Positions 17,587 to 26,223 are shown, numbered from the stretch's first letter. The stretch is 35,087 bases of DNA from Candidatus Enterococcus stercoripullorum (GCA_019120335.1 DWVH01000052.1:1-35087); one strand, 5' to 3'. A program made the numbers and translations. The notes: generated by a model not told the origin, from the sequence alone.

Positions 17587-17607
17587 TGCAAAAATTCCGA
17601 TTAAAAT
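17579..17607 (+). promoter_or_regulatory. Promoter of the flippase and rsuA-like genes
   Basis: TTGCAA (17579-17584), 17-base spacer, TAAAAT (17602-17607), about 40 bases before the ATG. Confidence 0.55.
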
Positions 17608-17649
17608 AAAACGGTAAGACAAAATTTTTAGAATGTAAGAGGATTATCA

Positions 17650-19290
17650 ATGTCAGAACAATTTAAACAACAAGCCTCTTTAACCAATGAGGAAAAAATG
17701 GCGCGTGGATCAGCCTGGATGACGCTAGGTAATGTTGGTTCACGCTTAATCGGTGTTATATATATTTTACCATGGTATTACTGGATGGGAAGTCATGGAA
17801 GAGAAGCAAATGCCTTATTTAATATGGGGTATAATGTCTATGCGTTATTTTTAATGATTTCAACGGCAGGAATTCCAGCTGCTATCGCTAAACAAGTCGC
17901 TTACTATAATTCCAAACAACAATATGAATTAAGTCATCGTTTATTTAAAAAATCGTTGATATTTATGGGAATCGTCGGCTTAATAAGTGCCGGAATCATG
18001 TATATCGCCTCACCAGCACTAGCAAGGATATCTGGCGGTGGCGCAGAGTTGATTCCGATTATGCGTTCGTTAAGTGCAGCTATTTTGATTTTCCCTTGTA
18101 TGAGTGTGATTCGTGGCTTTTTCCAAGGAAATCAAGATATGCGACCTTATGCTGTTTCACAATTAGCAGAACAAGTCATTCGCGTCTTTTACATGCTATT
18201 AGCGACTTTCATTATCATTAAAGTGATGCACGGCGACTATTTAAAAGCAGTCGAACAGTCGACTTTTGCGGCTTTTATTGGGGCACTTGCTTCGATGGCG
18301 GCTTTGATATATTTTTGGAAAAAGGCCGAAGTTCAATTTGAGCTCCAAAAAGAAATTAGCTTGCCAGGTGAAATGCTTGATACGAAAGCTTTAATCGTTG
18401 ATACCATTCGTCAAGCTATTCCTTTTACAATTGTTGGTGCTGGAACGACTATTTATAAATTAGTTGACCAAATGACCTATGTACATATGATGCAGTCTTT
18501 TACTAAATTCACAAAAACTGAATTAGTGGCGCAGATGGCGGTATTTGGCGGAAACCCTGATAAGTTAACCATGGTCGTAATTGGCTTGGCTACTTCAATG
18601 GCTTTTACGAGCTTACCTTTAGTAACCGAAGCAGTAACGCAAGGGAAACACCGCGATTTAGCTCGTTTAATTAACAATAATTTCCAGCTTTATGCTTTAT
18701 TAATGTTTCCAGCGACTTTTGGAATGATTTTGCTAGCATATCCATTGAATACCTTCTTTTATGAACCGGATAAACTAGCAGCTAAAGTCTTGATAGAAGC
18801 CTGTCTATCTGGATTGTTTGTGGGCTTATTTATGCTTACTTCCTCTATTTTACAGGGAATGTATTACAATAAGGCAGCGGTAAAATTCTTTGCAATAGGG
18901 ATTGTCATTAAATTTATTTTGCAATATCCATGTATTTTATTATTCCAAATTTATGGTCCATTACTTTCAACAACGATTGGAATGGCTGTCTCATGTTATC
19001 TAAATATCCGTCAGTTGCAACAAGCGACAAAGTTTAATTATAAATTAACCTTGAGACGCATTTTATTAATTACTATTTTAACAGTGATGATGCTGTTAGC
19101 TGCAGCGATTGCAAAAGTTGTTTTTGGTCTAATTTTCAGCCCAGAGTATAAGATGTCAGCCTTTTTACTATGTATTCCGGTTGCAGCAGTCGGAGGGGCA
19201 GTTTACTTGTACTTGATTTTAAAAGTTGGCATTGCTGAGAGATTATTAGGTTCAAGTATGACTCGCTTACGTCAAAAATTAAGAATTTAG
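17650..19290 (+). CDS. MurJ/YtgP-type lipid II or polysaccharide flippase
   Basis: A 546-residue MOP-superfamily membrane protein. The N-terminus MARGSAWMTLGNVGSRLIGVIY (about residues 19-40) is the signature of the YtgP/SpoVB branch. About 14 hydrophobic helices follow, with conserved segments such as AGIPAAIAKQ, SVIRGFFQGNQDM and AGTTIYKLVDQ. YtgP homologues in streptococci and Bacillus can act as lipid II flippases (MurJ function), moving cell wall precursor across the membrane. Its position directly after murE fits, though family members also export other polysaccharides. The ATG follows AAGAGGA. It is 12 bases from the next gene and probably co-transcribed with it. Confidence 0.9.
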   Translation: MSEQFKQQASLTNEEKMARGSAWMTLGNVGSRLIGVIYILPWYYWMGSHGREANALFNMGYNVYALFLMISTAGIPAAIAKQVAYYNSKQQYELSHRLFKKSLIFMGIVGLISAGIMYIASPALARISGGGAELIPIMRSLSAAILIFPCMSVIRGFFQGNQDMRPYAVSQLAEQVIRVFYMLLATFIIIKVMHGDYLKAVEQSTFAAFIGALASMAALIYFWKKAEVQFELQKEISLPGEMLDTKALIVDTIRQAIPFTIVGAGTTIYKLVDQMTYVHMMQSFTKFTKTELVAQMAVFGGNPDKLTMVVIGLATSMAFTSLPLVTEAVTQGKHRDLARLINNNFQLYALLMFPATFGMILLAYPLNTFFYEPDKLAAKVLIEACLSGLFVGLFMLTSSILQGMYYNKAAVKFFAIGIVIKFILQYPCILLFQIYGPLLSTTIGMAVSCYLNIRQLQQATKFNYKLTLRRILLITILTVMMLLAAAIAKVVFGLIFSPEYKMSAFLLCIPVAAVGGAVYLYLILKVGIAERLLGSSMTRLRQKLRI

Positions 19291-19302
19291 TAGGGTGATT
19301 TC

Positions 19303-20022
19303 ATGCGTTTAGATAAATATTTAGCAGATATGCAAATCGGCTCTAGAAAAGAAGTCAAAGTATTTATCAAAAAAGGTTTAGTTACTGTCAATGGTACGGT
19401 GATTAAGTCCGATAAATACCAAGTCGATGAAAAAGCAGATGAAGTGATATTTGATGGAGAAGTTATTTGCTATCAAAAAGAATTTTATTACCTTTTAAAT
19501 AAACCACAAGGCGTTATTTCAGCAACGATTGATGATTATGAAGAAACGGTATTAGATTTATTTAGCGATGAAGATTATCGTGAAGATTTATTCCCGGTGG
19601 GGCGTTTAGATAAAGATACGGAAGGGTTGTTAGTGATTACGAATGATGGTGCGTTATCTCATCGTTTGCTTTCTCCTAAGCGTCATGTGCCCAAAGAATA
19701 CTATGTCCAAGTGAGCGGTTGTCTAACAAAAGAAGATCAAGAAAAGATGTCAGCGGGTTTAAAGATTGATGGTGGGGAAATCTGTTTGCCTGCCGAATTA
19801 AAGATTTTAACGGTCGATGAAAGTGAGCAAATCTCCACAGCACAGCTTATTTTACATGAAGGTAAATTTCATCAAGTCAAACGAATGATGCAAGCATGTG
19901 GCAAAACAGTGACTTATTTACAAAGAATTCGTATGGGTGCTCTAACTTTGCCAGAAGATTTGTCTTTAGGCGAATATCGCGTATTAAGTGCTGAAGAATT
20001 AAATTTATTACAACAAAAATAG
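19303..20022 (+). CDS. rsuA: RsuA-family 16S rRNA pseudouridine synthase
   Basis: RsuA-type enzymes make pseudouridine at position 516 (E. coli numbering) of 16S rRNA. The 239-residue product has an N-terminal S4 RNA-binding domain (MRLDKYLADMQIGSRKEVKVFIKKG, about 1-60). The catalytic domain carries FPVGRLDKDTEGLLV, whose aspartate at about residue 103 is the catalytic one. KEYYVQVSG and HEGKFHQVKRMM complete the family pattern. The substrate base is inferred from family. It starts 12 bases after the flippase gene with GGGTGA before the ATG. Eight bases after the stop the first MITE-like element begins, and the element's hairpin may end this transcript. Confidence 0.93.
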   Translation: MRLDKYLADMQIGSRKEVKVFIKKGLVTVNGTVIKSDKYQVDEKADEVIFDGEVICYQKEFYYLLNKPQGVISATIDDYEETVLDLFSDEDYREDLFPVGRLDKDTEGLLVITNDGALSHRLLSPKRHVPKEYYVQVSGCLTKEDQEKMSAGLKIDGGEICLPAELKILTVDESEQISTAQLILHEGKFHQVKRMMQACGKTVTYLQRIRMGALTLPEDLSLGEYRVLSAEELNLLQQK

Positions 20023-20031
20023 ACAAATTTA

Positions 20032-20214
20032 GAGGGACTGACCCATTAGTCTCTAATAAAAAATGAGTATATAAATAATCCGAACGTTCATTGTTGATTT
20101 TATGAGTAATCAAGTTGAATATTCGGATTTTCTTTGTCTTTTATTAATTATTTATTTCATCATAAGGATTTCTTTTTTTATTATCTTGCTAAAATACTTT
20201 TGGGTCAGCCTCTC
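20032..20214. mobile_element. MITE-like element, copy 1 (about 183 bp)
   Basis: A non-coding element with imperfect terminal inverted repeats: left GAGGGACTGACCCA (20032-20045), right TGGGTCAGCCTCTC (20201-20214). Bases 20034-20163 recur at 34958-35087 with only two differences (20037 and 20120). It encodes no transposase, so it would need a helper. The terminal sequence with GCTGACCCA is of a kind seen at insertion sequence ends, but I cannot name the family. No clear target duplication is visible. Confidence 0.7.
20077..20135 (+). terminator. Long hairpin inside the MITE-like element, terminator-like
   Basis: AATCCGAACGTTCA (20077-20090) pairs with TGAATATTCGGATT (20116-20129), with one mismatch and one G-U, and an inner TTGATT/AATCAA stem. 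TTTTCTTTG follows. It could end transcripts from the rsuA-like gene. Confidence 0.55.
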
Positions 20215-20242
20215 TTGATTTTTGAGGTTAAGGATTTATAAT
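20215..20242 (+). promoter_or_regulatory. Promoter of the M23 peptidase gene
   Basis: TTGATT (20215-20220), 16-base spacer, TATAAT (20237-20242). The -35 begins at the base after the right end of the MITE-like element. Confidence 0.5.
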
Positions 20243-20286
20243 TATAGTTACGTTATCAAAATATGGAAAAGATAGGAGCCTAGTCA

Positions 20287-21312
20287 TTGAAATTAAACAA
20301 ACTATCATTTGTACTTATTGGAGCTAGCCTATTTCTGATATCAAGTCCAGTATTTGCAAGTGAACTAGATCAACAAATTAAGCAAAATCAAACACAGTTG
20401 ACTCAAGCGCATCAACAAGAACAAGATTATATTAAACAAATTCAAGATTGCATCAAGCAAATGAATGATAATCAAGCGCAAGAAGAACGATTTAAAAAGG
20501 CTGTAATTAAAGAAGAACTTGCTTACCAAGAAATGAAAGATAAGATAGAGCGTTTGAATAAAGCGTATAAAAAGTTATCGAAGCAAGAAGATGAGTCTTT
20601 AACGGCAAAGCAACTTAAGAAAAAGACAAATAAGTTAATTGATTTAAAAGATGAGGTCCGCTTGCTTGAAAGAGAAGCTGAAAAATATCCAAATTTAATT
20701 AAAAATTTTCAATCAACTGTTGATTATTATCAGCAACAACGCGTCATTTGTGAGGCGAATCAAGCAATCTTAAATGCAAAACTGAAAGATGTAACCAATA
20801 AGAGTTCACAATTACAGAATGCGTTAAAAGATTTACAGGCAAAGAAAGCTGCGGAAGATCAAGAAAAAGCACGCAAAGCAGCCAAAGAAGCTGAAGCCAA
20901 AGTGACTGGATTTGCTTCACCTTTGGAAACACCCTTAGTCGTTTCAAGTGGATTTGGTAGTCGTGAAGATCCGAATGGAAAATCTGGCACTCAGCATGAT
21001 GGAATCGACTTACCGGGTAGTTTAAATCAAAAAGTAATGGCTGCTCGAGCTGGTCAAGTCGTTACAACAGGTAGCCATCCAAGCGCTGGTAACTTTATCA
21101 TTGTCAAACACGATAATGGTTATTATAGTTACTACCTTCATCTAAATGAAATATTGGTAAAAGCGGGAGATACGGTGCTTTTAGGCCAAACGATTGGCAA
21201 AATGGGTACAACAGGTAATTCAACCGGTGTTCATTTACATTTTGGCTTAGCGAAAACACCTAACTGGCAAGGGTTTGTCGATCCCGCCTATGCTCTAGGT
21301 TTGAAAAAATAA
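20287..21312 (+). CDS. Secreted coiled-coil M23 (LytM) family peptidase
   Basis: The 341-residue product starts at TTG (20287) after AGGAG. It has a signal peptide, with hydrophobic FVLIGASLFLISSP and probable cleavage after VFA (residue 24). A long charged coiled coil follows (about 25-210), then a C-terminal M23 domain (about 215-340). Zinc ligands are visible: H and D in GTQHDGIDL (about 236-240) and the histidines of VHLHFG (about 315-318). This resembles EnvC- and PcsB-like cell separation factors, where the coiled coil controls the enzyme or its partners. Whether it is active or a regulator is not clear, but the ligands are present. It has its own promoter next to a MITE and its own terminator. 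Confidence 0.9.
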   Translation: MKLNKLSFVLIGASLFLISSPVFASELDQQIKQNQTQLTQAHQQEQDYIKQIQDCIKQMNDNQAQEERFKKAVIKEELAYQEMKDKIERLNKAYKKLSKQEDESLTAKQLKKKTNKLIDLKDEVRLLEREAEKYPNLIKNFQSTVDYYQQQRVICEANQAILNAKLKDVTNKSSQLQNALKDLQAKKAAEDQEKARKAAKEAEAKVTGFASPLETPLVVSSGFGSREDPNGKSGTQHDGIDLPGSLNQKVMAARAGQVVTTGSHPSAGNFIIVKHDNGYYSYYLHLNEILVKAGDTVLLGQTIGKMGTTGNSTGVHLHFGLAKTPNWQGFVDPAYALGLKK

Positions 21313-21316
21313 AAGT

Positions 21317-21362
21317 AAAAAGCGTATTCCAACTCATTTGTGAATTGAAATACGCTTTTTTA
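21317..21362. terminator. Bidirectional terminator between the M23 gene and srlE
   Basis: AAAAGCGTATT (from 21317) pairs with AATACGCTTTTTT (to 21362). A-rich and T-rich flanks on both sides suit both converging genes. Confidence 0.85.
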
Positions 21363-21395
21363 TTAGACTTGAACTTGGATGACTTGTACGCCGGA

Positions 21396-22403
21396 TTAAT
21401 ATAGACCAAAGCTAAATAACCAAGCAATTAAAACTGAAATTGGACCTGTAGCCATACGAGAGAATAATACTGCTGGGACACCCACTTCTACGGTTTCTTC
21501 TTCTGCTTCTGCAAGAGTCAAACCTACAGGAACAAAGTCTGCACCGGCTTGCGCATTAATTGCGAACAATGCAGGAAGCGCCATAGCAGGAGGAATAGTT
21601 CCTTTACCAATTTCAACCCCTAATAGAACACCGATAACTTGTGCAATGACAGCTCCAGGACCTAATACAGGTGATAATACTGGAATTGTACATATGAAAG
21701 CTAAAATAATTAACCCTATAATATTGCCAGCTAACGGTTTAACGCCAGTTGCGATGATATTACCAATACCTGTATAGTTGATTAATCCAACTAGCATACT
21801 AACAAACGCCATAAATGGTAGAATGTTTTTTATCGTAATATCAATTGTATCACGTCCAGCTTGATAGAATTTACCAACGACCTGACCAACAGCACGTCCT
21901 AATTTATTGATGAATCCTAATATACCTTTTTGATTATTATCACTAGATGTAGTTTCCTTTGTATCTTCTGTTTTTTCTACTTCATCTTCAATAGGCGTTA
22001 CTTCTTGGATAGAGGCATCGGTAATTGATCCATCGTCCTCAACAACAGACAAATCTTTTAATGTAACTCCTGAGACAAAATTATACTCTTTAATATATTT
22101 AGCTAATGGTCCAGCTGGAGGAGTAGGGTGGATGTTAATAGTCATGACATTCATTTTTGGATAAACACCACATCTAGCAGTTCCACCACAGTCGATTACC
22201 ACAGCAATCATTTTTTCAGAATCAACTTTTTCTCTGAAACCATCAACAACTTCAGCATCTAGATGTTCAGCAATTACATTAGCAATAGGATGGATCCCAC
22301 CACCAGTCACAGAAACAACTAATGTCTTTTCATCTGTTTTTTCTAACGTTAGAGGGCCTCCCCAGCCGTTTTTGCCTTTTGATACAACGACTTTTTTAGA
22401 CAT
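21396..22403 (-). CDS. srlE: PTS glucitol/sorbitol-type IIBC component
   Basis: This subunit of a sugar-alcohol phosphotransferase system has an N-terminal IIB domain and a membrane part. The IIB motif [16 protein letters not shown] places the likely phosphorylated cysteine at residue 72 or 78. A linker rich in acidic residues (about 130-165) joins the membrane helices (about 190-335), with [19 protein letters not shown] near the end. I chose ATG at 22403, 8 bases after AAGGAGG; an in-frame ATG 10 codons upstream has no such site. The length, 335 residues, is normal. The order on this strand is gutM, srlA, srlE, with 17-base gaps between each pair. The IIA partner is divergently encoded at 24876. 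The actual polyol is unknown. Confidence 0.92.
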   Translation of the reverse strand: MSKKVVVSKGKNGWGGPLTLEKTDEKTLVVSVTGGGIHPIANVIAEHLDAEVVDGFREKVDSEKMIAVVIDCGGTARCGVYPKMNVMTINIHPTPPAGPLAKYIKEYNFVSGVTLKDLSVVEDDGSITDASIQEVTPIEDEVEKTEDTKETTSSDNNQKGILGFINKLGRAVGQVVGKFYQAGRDTIDITIKNILPFMAFVSMLVGLINYTGIGNIIATGVKPLAGNIIGLIILAFICTIPVLSPVLGPGAVIAQVIGVLLGVEIGKGTIPPAMALPALFAINAQAGADFVPVGLTLAEAEEETVEVGVPAVLFSRMATGPISVLIAWLFSFGLY

Positions 22404-22420
22404 ATTCTTATCCTCCTTAT

Positions 22421-22936
22421 TTATTTCTTCCACATCAATTTTGTAAGATATTCAGTAACGATACCACGAATGAGAATGACGATTAAACCTACAATAAAGT
22501 ATCTAACTGCTAAAGGAACTACAGATAGTCCTAAAGTAGTAATACCTGCTGAAATACCTGTCCAGACAAATAGTTCCCCAGCATTTGCATGTGGAAAAAG
22601 TCCAGTAATTGGGTGCACGAATGAAACAGCAGCATCATAAAATGCAGGTTTTTGTTTTTCTTCTACAAATCGCCCAAACGTATAACACATTGGGTTTGTC
22701 ATAAAGAATACTGCCAATAATGGGAATAAAGAATATCGAAGGATGATATTTTTCGTACATAATTTAGCAAATCTTTCAACTCGATCCTCACCAATTATAG
22801 CAATTAAAGCGTTTACAAATGTAAGTAATACAATAAGAGTGGGTAAAATTCCTGTGATTAGTCCTACTAAATTTTTTCCACCGGCATTAAAAATTCCAAT
22901 AAATCCTTCAGCTAATTTAACTAAAAAATCCATCAT
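22421..22936 (-). CDS. srlA: PTS glucitol/sorbitol-type IIC component
   Basis: A 171-residue membrane subunit of the glucitol-type PTS. The N-terminus [33 protein letters not shown], the segment [27 protein letters not shown] and the [14 protein letters not shown] motif are typical of SrlA/GutA. Four or so hydrophobic helices are visible. It forms the translocation channel together with the membrane part of the IIBC subunit. Two adjacent ATGs (22936 and 22933) follow AAGGAGAG; either could be used. It is co-transcribed between gutM and srlE. Confidence 0.93.
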   Translation of the reverse strand: MMDFLVKLAEGFIGIFNAGGKNLVGLITGILPTLIVLLTFVNALIAIIGEDRVERFAKLCTKNIILRYSLFPLLAVFFMTNPMCYTFGRFVEEKQKPAFYDAAVSFVHPITGLFPHANAGELFVWTGISAGITTLGLSVVPLAVRYFIVGLIVILIRGIVTEYLTKLMWKK

Positions 22937-22952
22937 TCATCTCTCCTTATTT

Positions 22953-23348
22953 TTAGATTGTAACTAGATTATTTTTGCTACGTTCATCATTTATTAATTT
23001 CAAGGCATCAATAAACGCTTTTTTTTCTTTTTTCTTGGTGATCTCATTCAATACCATCTGAGTTGATTTTCCAAGATATTGAGTACAGTTTTTAAATTTT
23101 GCAAATATTGTACCTCCTTCCATTTTTCTGTACTCTATAATATTACCATCTAAATCCGTAGCAATTATTAATATGATTCCAGGTCCTAAATTTAGTTTTG
23201 CTCTTACAATACCAACACCCATATGTCCAGATTTATGTTTTTTAACTTCTCTAATATTTTGCAAATAGTTTTTCGTCTGCCTTTTTGATAGATAGAGTTG
23301 TAAGAACCACATTAAAATAAAAGGTAAAATATAAATCCAATACCTCAA
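22953..23348 (-). CDS. gutM: GutM-family glucitol operon protein
   Basis: GutM proteins accompany glucitol-type PTS genes and are described as operon activators in E. coli. The 131-residue product has an N-terminal membrane helix (WIYILPFILMWFLQLYL, about 3-20), then a soluble part with GHMGVGIVRAKLNLGPGIILIIATD and a basic C-terminus. The membrane helix suggests a sensor or assembly role, which is inference. I chose the TTG at 23348, 8 bases after AAGGAGG; the longer reading from 23390 puts that site inside the gene. It is the first gene of the minus-strand PTS operon. Confidence 0.85.
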   Translation of the reverse strand: MRYWIYILPFILMWFLQLYLSKRQTKNYLQNIREVKKHKSGHMGVGIVRAKLNLGPGIILIIATDLDGNIIEYRKMEGGTIFAKFKNCTQYLGKSTQMVLNEITKKKEKKAFIDALKLINDERSKNNLVTI

Positions 23349-23435
23349 AATATTCTCCTCCTTCCAAGTTATAAAAATTCTTCTAAGCAAAGATTAGCAT
23401 AATTGATTCGATATTAAAAGCCGAAATTGACAAAA

Positions 23436-23449
23436 TACACACGCTTTCA
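23436..23449. promoter_or_regulatory. Weak catabolite-response (cre)-like site
   Basis: On the minus strand TGAAAGCGTGTGTA matches the core of the CcpA site (TGNAANCG) but has two mismatches in the second half. It overlaps the operator array, so CcpA control is possible but unproven. Confidence 0.3.
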
Positions 23450-23494
23450 CAAATGTTAAGTTTGTGAAAAATATTCAGTTAACGTTTGTGAAAG
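23444..23494. promoter_or_regulatory. Operator array in the divergent polyol promoter region
   Basis: CTTTCACAAATGTTAA (23444-23459) and TTAACGTTTGTGAAAG (23479-23494) are inverted copies matching at 15 of 16 bases. A third GTTTGTGAAA (23460-23469) lies between them. A looser copy overlaps the promoter spacer (TTTTGTGTTTCGTGAA, 23523-23538). This is the likely binding region of the SorC-type regulator encoded in the cluster. Confidence 0.6.
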
Positions 23495-23507
23495 TTGATA
23501 AATCAAC
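23494..23507. repeat. Short inverted repeat GTTGAT-AA-ATCAAC
   Basis: A perfect 6-bp inverted repeat with a 2-base spacer directly adjoining the operator array. Confidence 0.4.
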
Positions 23508-23518
23508 GTTTTTTTGTG

Positions 23519-23547
23519 TTGACTTTTGTGTTTCGTGAATTTATTCT
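23519..23547 (+). promoter_or_regulatory. Promoter of the plus-strand polyol operon
   Basis: TTGACT (23519-23524), 17-base spacer, TATTCT (23542-23547), about 55 bases before the first start codon. An operator-like repeat sits in the spacer. Confidence 0.6.
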
Positions 23548-23601
23548 TGGGGTGTAACAAATGATAAATGCATTAACAAAAGTTTTTAGGAGGAAATCAA
23601 A

Positions 23602-24852
23602 ATGACAATTTATACTAAGTTATTGCAACGTGAAAAAGAACAAAATCCAATTAAAGTTGGTGTAATTGGTGCTGGACAAATGGGATATGGAATGATTTCG
23701 CAAATCTCAACTATTCCAGGTATGGCTGTAACAGGAATTAGTGATATCCGATTAGAAAATGCACAACGAGCCGCAGACGCATATAATCATAGTGCTACAA
23801 CGAAAGTAAATATTTTGACTTCAACTGACTTAAGAGAAGTTATTCATTCACCAAATGTTGAGGTAATTGTTGATGCGACAGGTGTACCTGAAGTTGGTGC
23901 CCAAATTTCCTTAGAAACATTAATTGCAAAAAAACACCTTGTTCTCCTAAATGTAGAAGTTGATATCACAATCGGTCCTTTAATGAAGAAATTATATGAT
24001 GCAGCAGGCTTAGTTTATACTGGATCTGATGGTGATGAACCTGCAGCAACAGCACAAATGTTTGAATTTGCTAAGAGCATGGGGATGGAAGTATTAGTTG
24101 CCGGTAAAGGTAAAAATAATGCTTTGAAAGTAAGCGCAAATCCAGATACAGCCGCTGAAGAAGCAAAATCTAAGAGAATGAATAGTCATATGTTAGCTGC
24201 ATTCCAAGATGGTACAAAGACAATGGCAGAAATGAACTTATTATCAAATGCAATTGGCTTTGTTCCTGATAAAGTTGGTATGCATGGTATCTCAGCTGAT
24301 CTAGATGGAACAGTTAAAAATCTAGACTTAAAAGAAAATGGTGGGGTTCTTGATAAATTTGGTGTAGTTGAATATGTTGATGGTATTGCACCTGGTATTT
24401 TCTGTATTGTGAAAGGTCAAAATGAAGGTGTACAACATGAATTAAATTACTTAATGAAAAAAGGTGATCGTGATCATCATATCTTGTATCGTCCATTCCA
24501 CTTATGTAGTTTAGAAACACCATTAACAATTGCTCGTGCAGTGTTAGAACATGATTATGCTATTGTTCCACTTGGTGCACCGATTTCAGAAACTGTTGCA
24601 GTAGCTAAGAGAGATATTAAAGCAGGTGAACCAATTGATGGTATTGGAGGTTACTGTGTACGTGGCGTGTTAGAAACACATGCAGATATGGTTAAAAATA
24701 ATAATGTTCCAATCGGTTTAGTTGGTGGAAAATCTTATGCAAAACGAGATATTAAAAATGGTAGCTTCTTAACTTATGATGATATACAATTAGATGAAGA
24801 GACTACAGTTTATCGCTTACGTAAATTGCAGGATCAAACTTTCGCAAAATAA
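23602..24852 (+). CDS. SAF-domain, homoserine-dehydrogenase-like oxidoreductase (COG4091 type)
   Basis: A 416-residue protein with an N-terminal NAD(P)-binding fold, VGVIGAGQMGYG (nucleotide loop about G23-G28), then DATGVPEVGAQ and a central catalytic-type region (GDEPAATAQMFEFAKSMG). The C-terminal SAF domain (about 345-405) has ETVAVAKRDIKAGEPIDGIGG and LTYDDI. It looks like a homoserine dehydrogenase relative of the group often found in carbohydrate clusters. The true substrate is not known to me. As the first gene of the operon with a glucitol PTS, it may oxidize or rearrange the phosphorylated polyol. That is inference from context. TTAGGAGG precedes the ATG. Confidence 0.82.
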   Translation: MTIYTKLLQREKEQNPIKVGVIGAGQMGYGMISQISTIPGMAVTGISDIRLENAQRAADAYNHSATTKVNILTSTDLREVIHSPNVEVIVDATGVPEVGAQISLETLIAKKHLVLLNVEVDITIGPLMKKLYDAAGLVYTGSDGDEPAATAQMFEFAKSMGMEVLVAGKGKNNALKVSANPDTAAEEAKSKRMNSHMLAAFQDGTKTMAEMNLLSNAIGFVPDKVGMHGISADLDGTVKNLDLKENGGVLDKFGVVEYVDGIAPGIFCIVKGQNEGVQHELNYLMKKGDRDHHILYRPFHLCSLETPLTIARAVLEHDYAIVPLGAPISETVAVAKRDIKAGEPIDGIGGYCVRGVLETHADMVKNNNVPIGLVGGKSYAKRDIKNGSFLTYDDIQLDEETTVYRLRKLQDQTFAK

Positions 24853-24875
24853 TATTATAAGCTAGGAGTGATTAT

Positions 24876-25244
24876 ATGGTTAAATCCCGTGTAATAGAGA
24901 TTGGAGAATTTGCTGATTTTGATGATGTTGATGTTATAATTTTATTCAACAATACATCTCCAGAAGGATTAAGAGAAGTATGTGTGATTCACGAGTATGA
25001 TGAAGAAATTACGCCAGATTCTTTTGATTTGTTAAAAGTTGGTAGCGTTGTCAAATTTGGCGATAACGAATATTCTGTTAAAGAGATTGGAAAAGTTGCC
25101 AATAGTACATTAAAAGAATTAGGACATGCATCATTTTATTTTGGATTGGCTGAAGATGATGAATTACTTCCTGGTTCAGTATTATTAGAACCGGCAGTGA
25201 AACCGACAATTAGTGTTGGGGATACAATCGAGTTTATTTATTAA
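24876..25244 (+). CDS. srlB: PTS glucitol/sorbitol-type IIA component
   Basis: The IIA subunit takes phosphate from HPr and passes it to the IIB domain of srlE. The 122-residue product matches the family along its length. Histidine 39 in EVCVIHEYDEE is the likely phosphorylation site, and VGSVVKFGDNEYSVKEIGKVA and LKELGHASFYF are characteristic. The ATG follows CTAGGAGTG. It is separated from the IIBC and IIC genes by the divergent promoter, and lies between the oxidoreductase and the regulator. Confidence 0.93.
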   Translation: MVKSRVIEIGEFADFDDVDVIILFNNTSPEGLREVCVIHEYDEEITPDSFDLLKVGSVVKFGDNEYSVKEIGKVANSTLKELGHASFYFGLAEDDELLPGSVLLEPAVKPTISVGDTIEFIY

Positions 25245-25260
25245 GAAATGGGGTGAGAGA

Positions 25261-26223
25261 ATGGCTTATTATGATGATCGCAGACTTTTAGTTGAAATTG
25301 CACAAATGTACTATGAGGAACGTGCTACTCAAGAAAAAATTGCAAAAAAATTTAATATTAGTCGTTCTCTCGTCTCAAAATATTTAACAAAAGCTAGAGA
25401 TATTGGAATCGTTGAGGTTATTATTCACGATGAGAATTTACAGCCTTATCGTCTTTTGGAGGATAGGGCTAAAAATGCTTTTGGCTTGAAAGAAGTCATT
25501 TGTATTTCGCCAACTAATCAAAACTTACTAAAGAAAAAATTAGGCAGTGCTGCTGAAAAATACCTTTCCAGAGTAATTCAGGAAAATTCAATTATAGCAG
25601 TTTCTGCAGGAACTACTGTTAAAGAAGTTGCTAAGGCTTTTTCAAGTAAAATACAACTAAAATCTGTTACATTTATCCCTGCTGTAGGGGGATTAGGGGT
25701 TGCACATACTGAATTCCAAGCGAATGTTATTTGTGATATTTTTGCTAAACAATCAGGAGCTAACTGTATAGAGCTTCATGCGCCTGTTGTGGTAGACACA
25801 GTTGAAGCAAAAAAAATCTTTATGGAACAAAAATATATTAAAGAAGGTTTTTCTTTAGCCAAGAAAGCTGACATTGCCATTGTCGGTATAGGTGGTTCAC
25901 CAGTTTATTCTACTATGACACAATATTATATAAATGAAGAAGACGATGATTTCATTGAGGCAAATAAAGATATTGTTGGTGATATCTGCTATAACTTTAT
26001 TACTAGTGATGGAGAACTTTATCATTGTCCATGGAATGATCGGGTTTTAACTATTACATTAGAAGATTTAAAAAATATACCAAATGTCATTGCTGTAGCT
26101 GGAGGTAACGATCGAATAGAATCAATTTTTGCATGTATAAAGGGAAAAATTATTGATGTATTAGTTACAGATGCTACAACATTGAAAAAATTATTAAAAA
26201 TGAAAGAGGATGTGAGTGAGTAA
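25261..26223 (+). CDS. SorC-family transcriptional regulator
   Basis: SorC/DeoR-type regulators bind DNA through an N-terminal helix-turn-helix and sense a phosphorylated sugar through a C-terminal domain. The 320-residue product has the helix-turn-helix at about residues 20-45 (ERATQEKIAKKFNISRSLVSKYL) and a sugar-phosphate binding domain from about residue 60 (VSAGTTVKEVAKAF, FIPAVGGLG, DIAIVGIGG, AVAGGNDRIESI). I chose ATG 25261 after GGGGTGAGAG; an upstream in-frame start lies inside srlB. Its stop and the next start overlap by one base (TAATG). It probably controls both divergent operons through the repeats at 23444-23494. Confidence 0.93.
   Translation: MAYYDDRRLLVEIAQMYYEERATQEKIAKKFNISRSLVSKYLTKARDIGIVEVIIHDENLQPYRLLEDRAKNAFGLKEVICISPTNQNLLKKKLGSAAEKYLSRVIQENSIIAVSAGTTVKEVAKAFSSKIQLKSVTFIPAVGGLGVAHTEFQANVICDIFAKQSGANCIELHAPVVVDTVEAKKIFMEQKYIKEGFSLAKKADIAIVGIGGSPVYSTMTQYYINEEDDDFIEANKDIVGDICYNFITSDGELYHCPWNDRVLTITLEDLKNIPNVIAVAGGNDRIESIFACIKGKIIDVLVTDATTLKKLLKMKEDVSE

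Noticed and set aside
23349-23390. Longer N-terminus for gutM from 23390
   Set aside because: The strong AAGGAGG site would lie inside the gene; TTG 23348 sits 8 bases after it.
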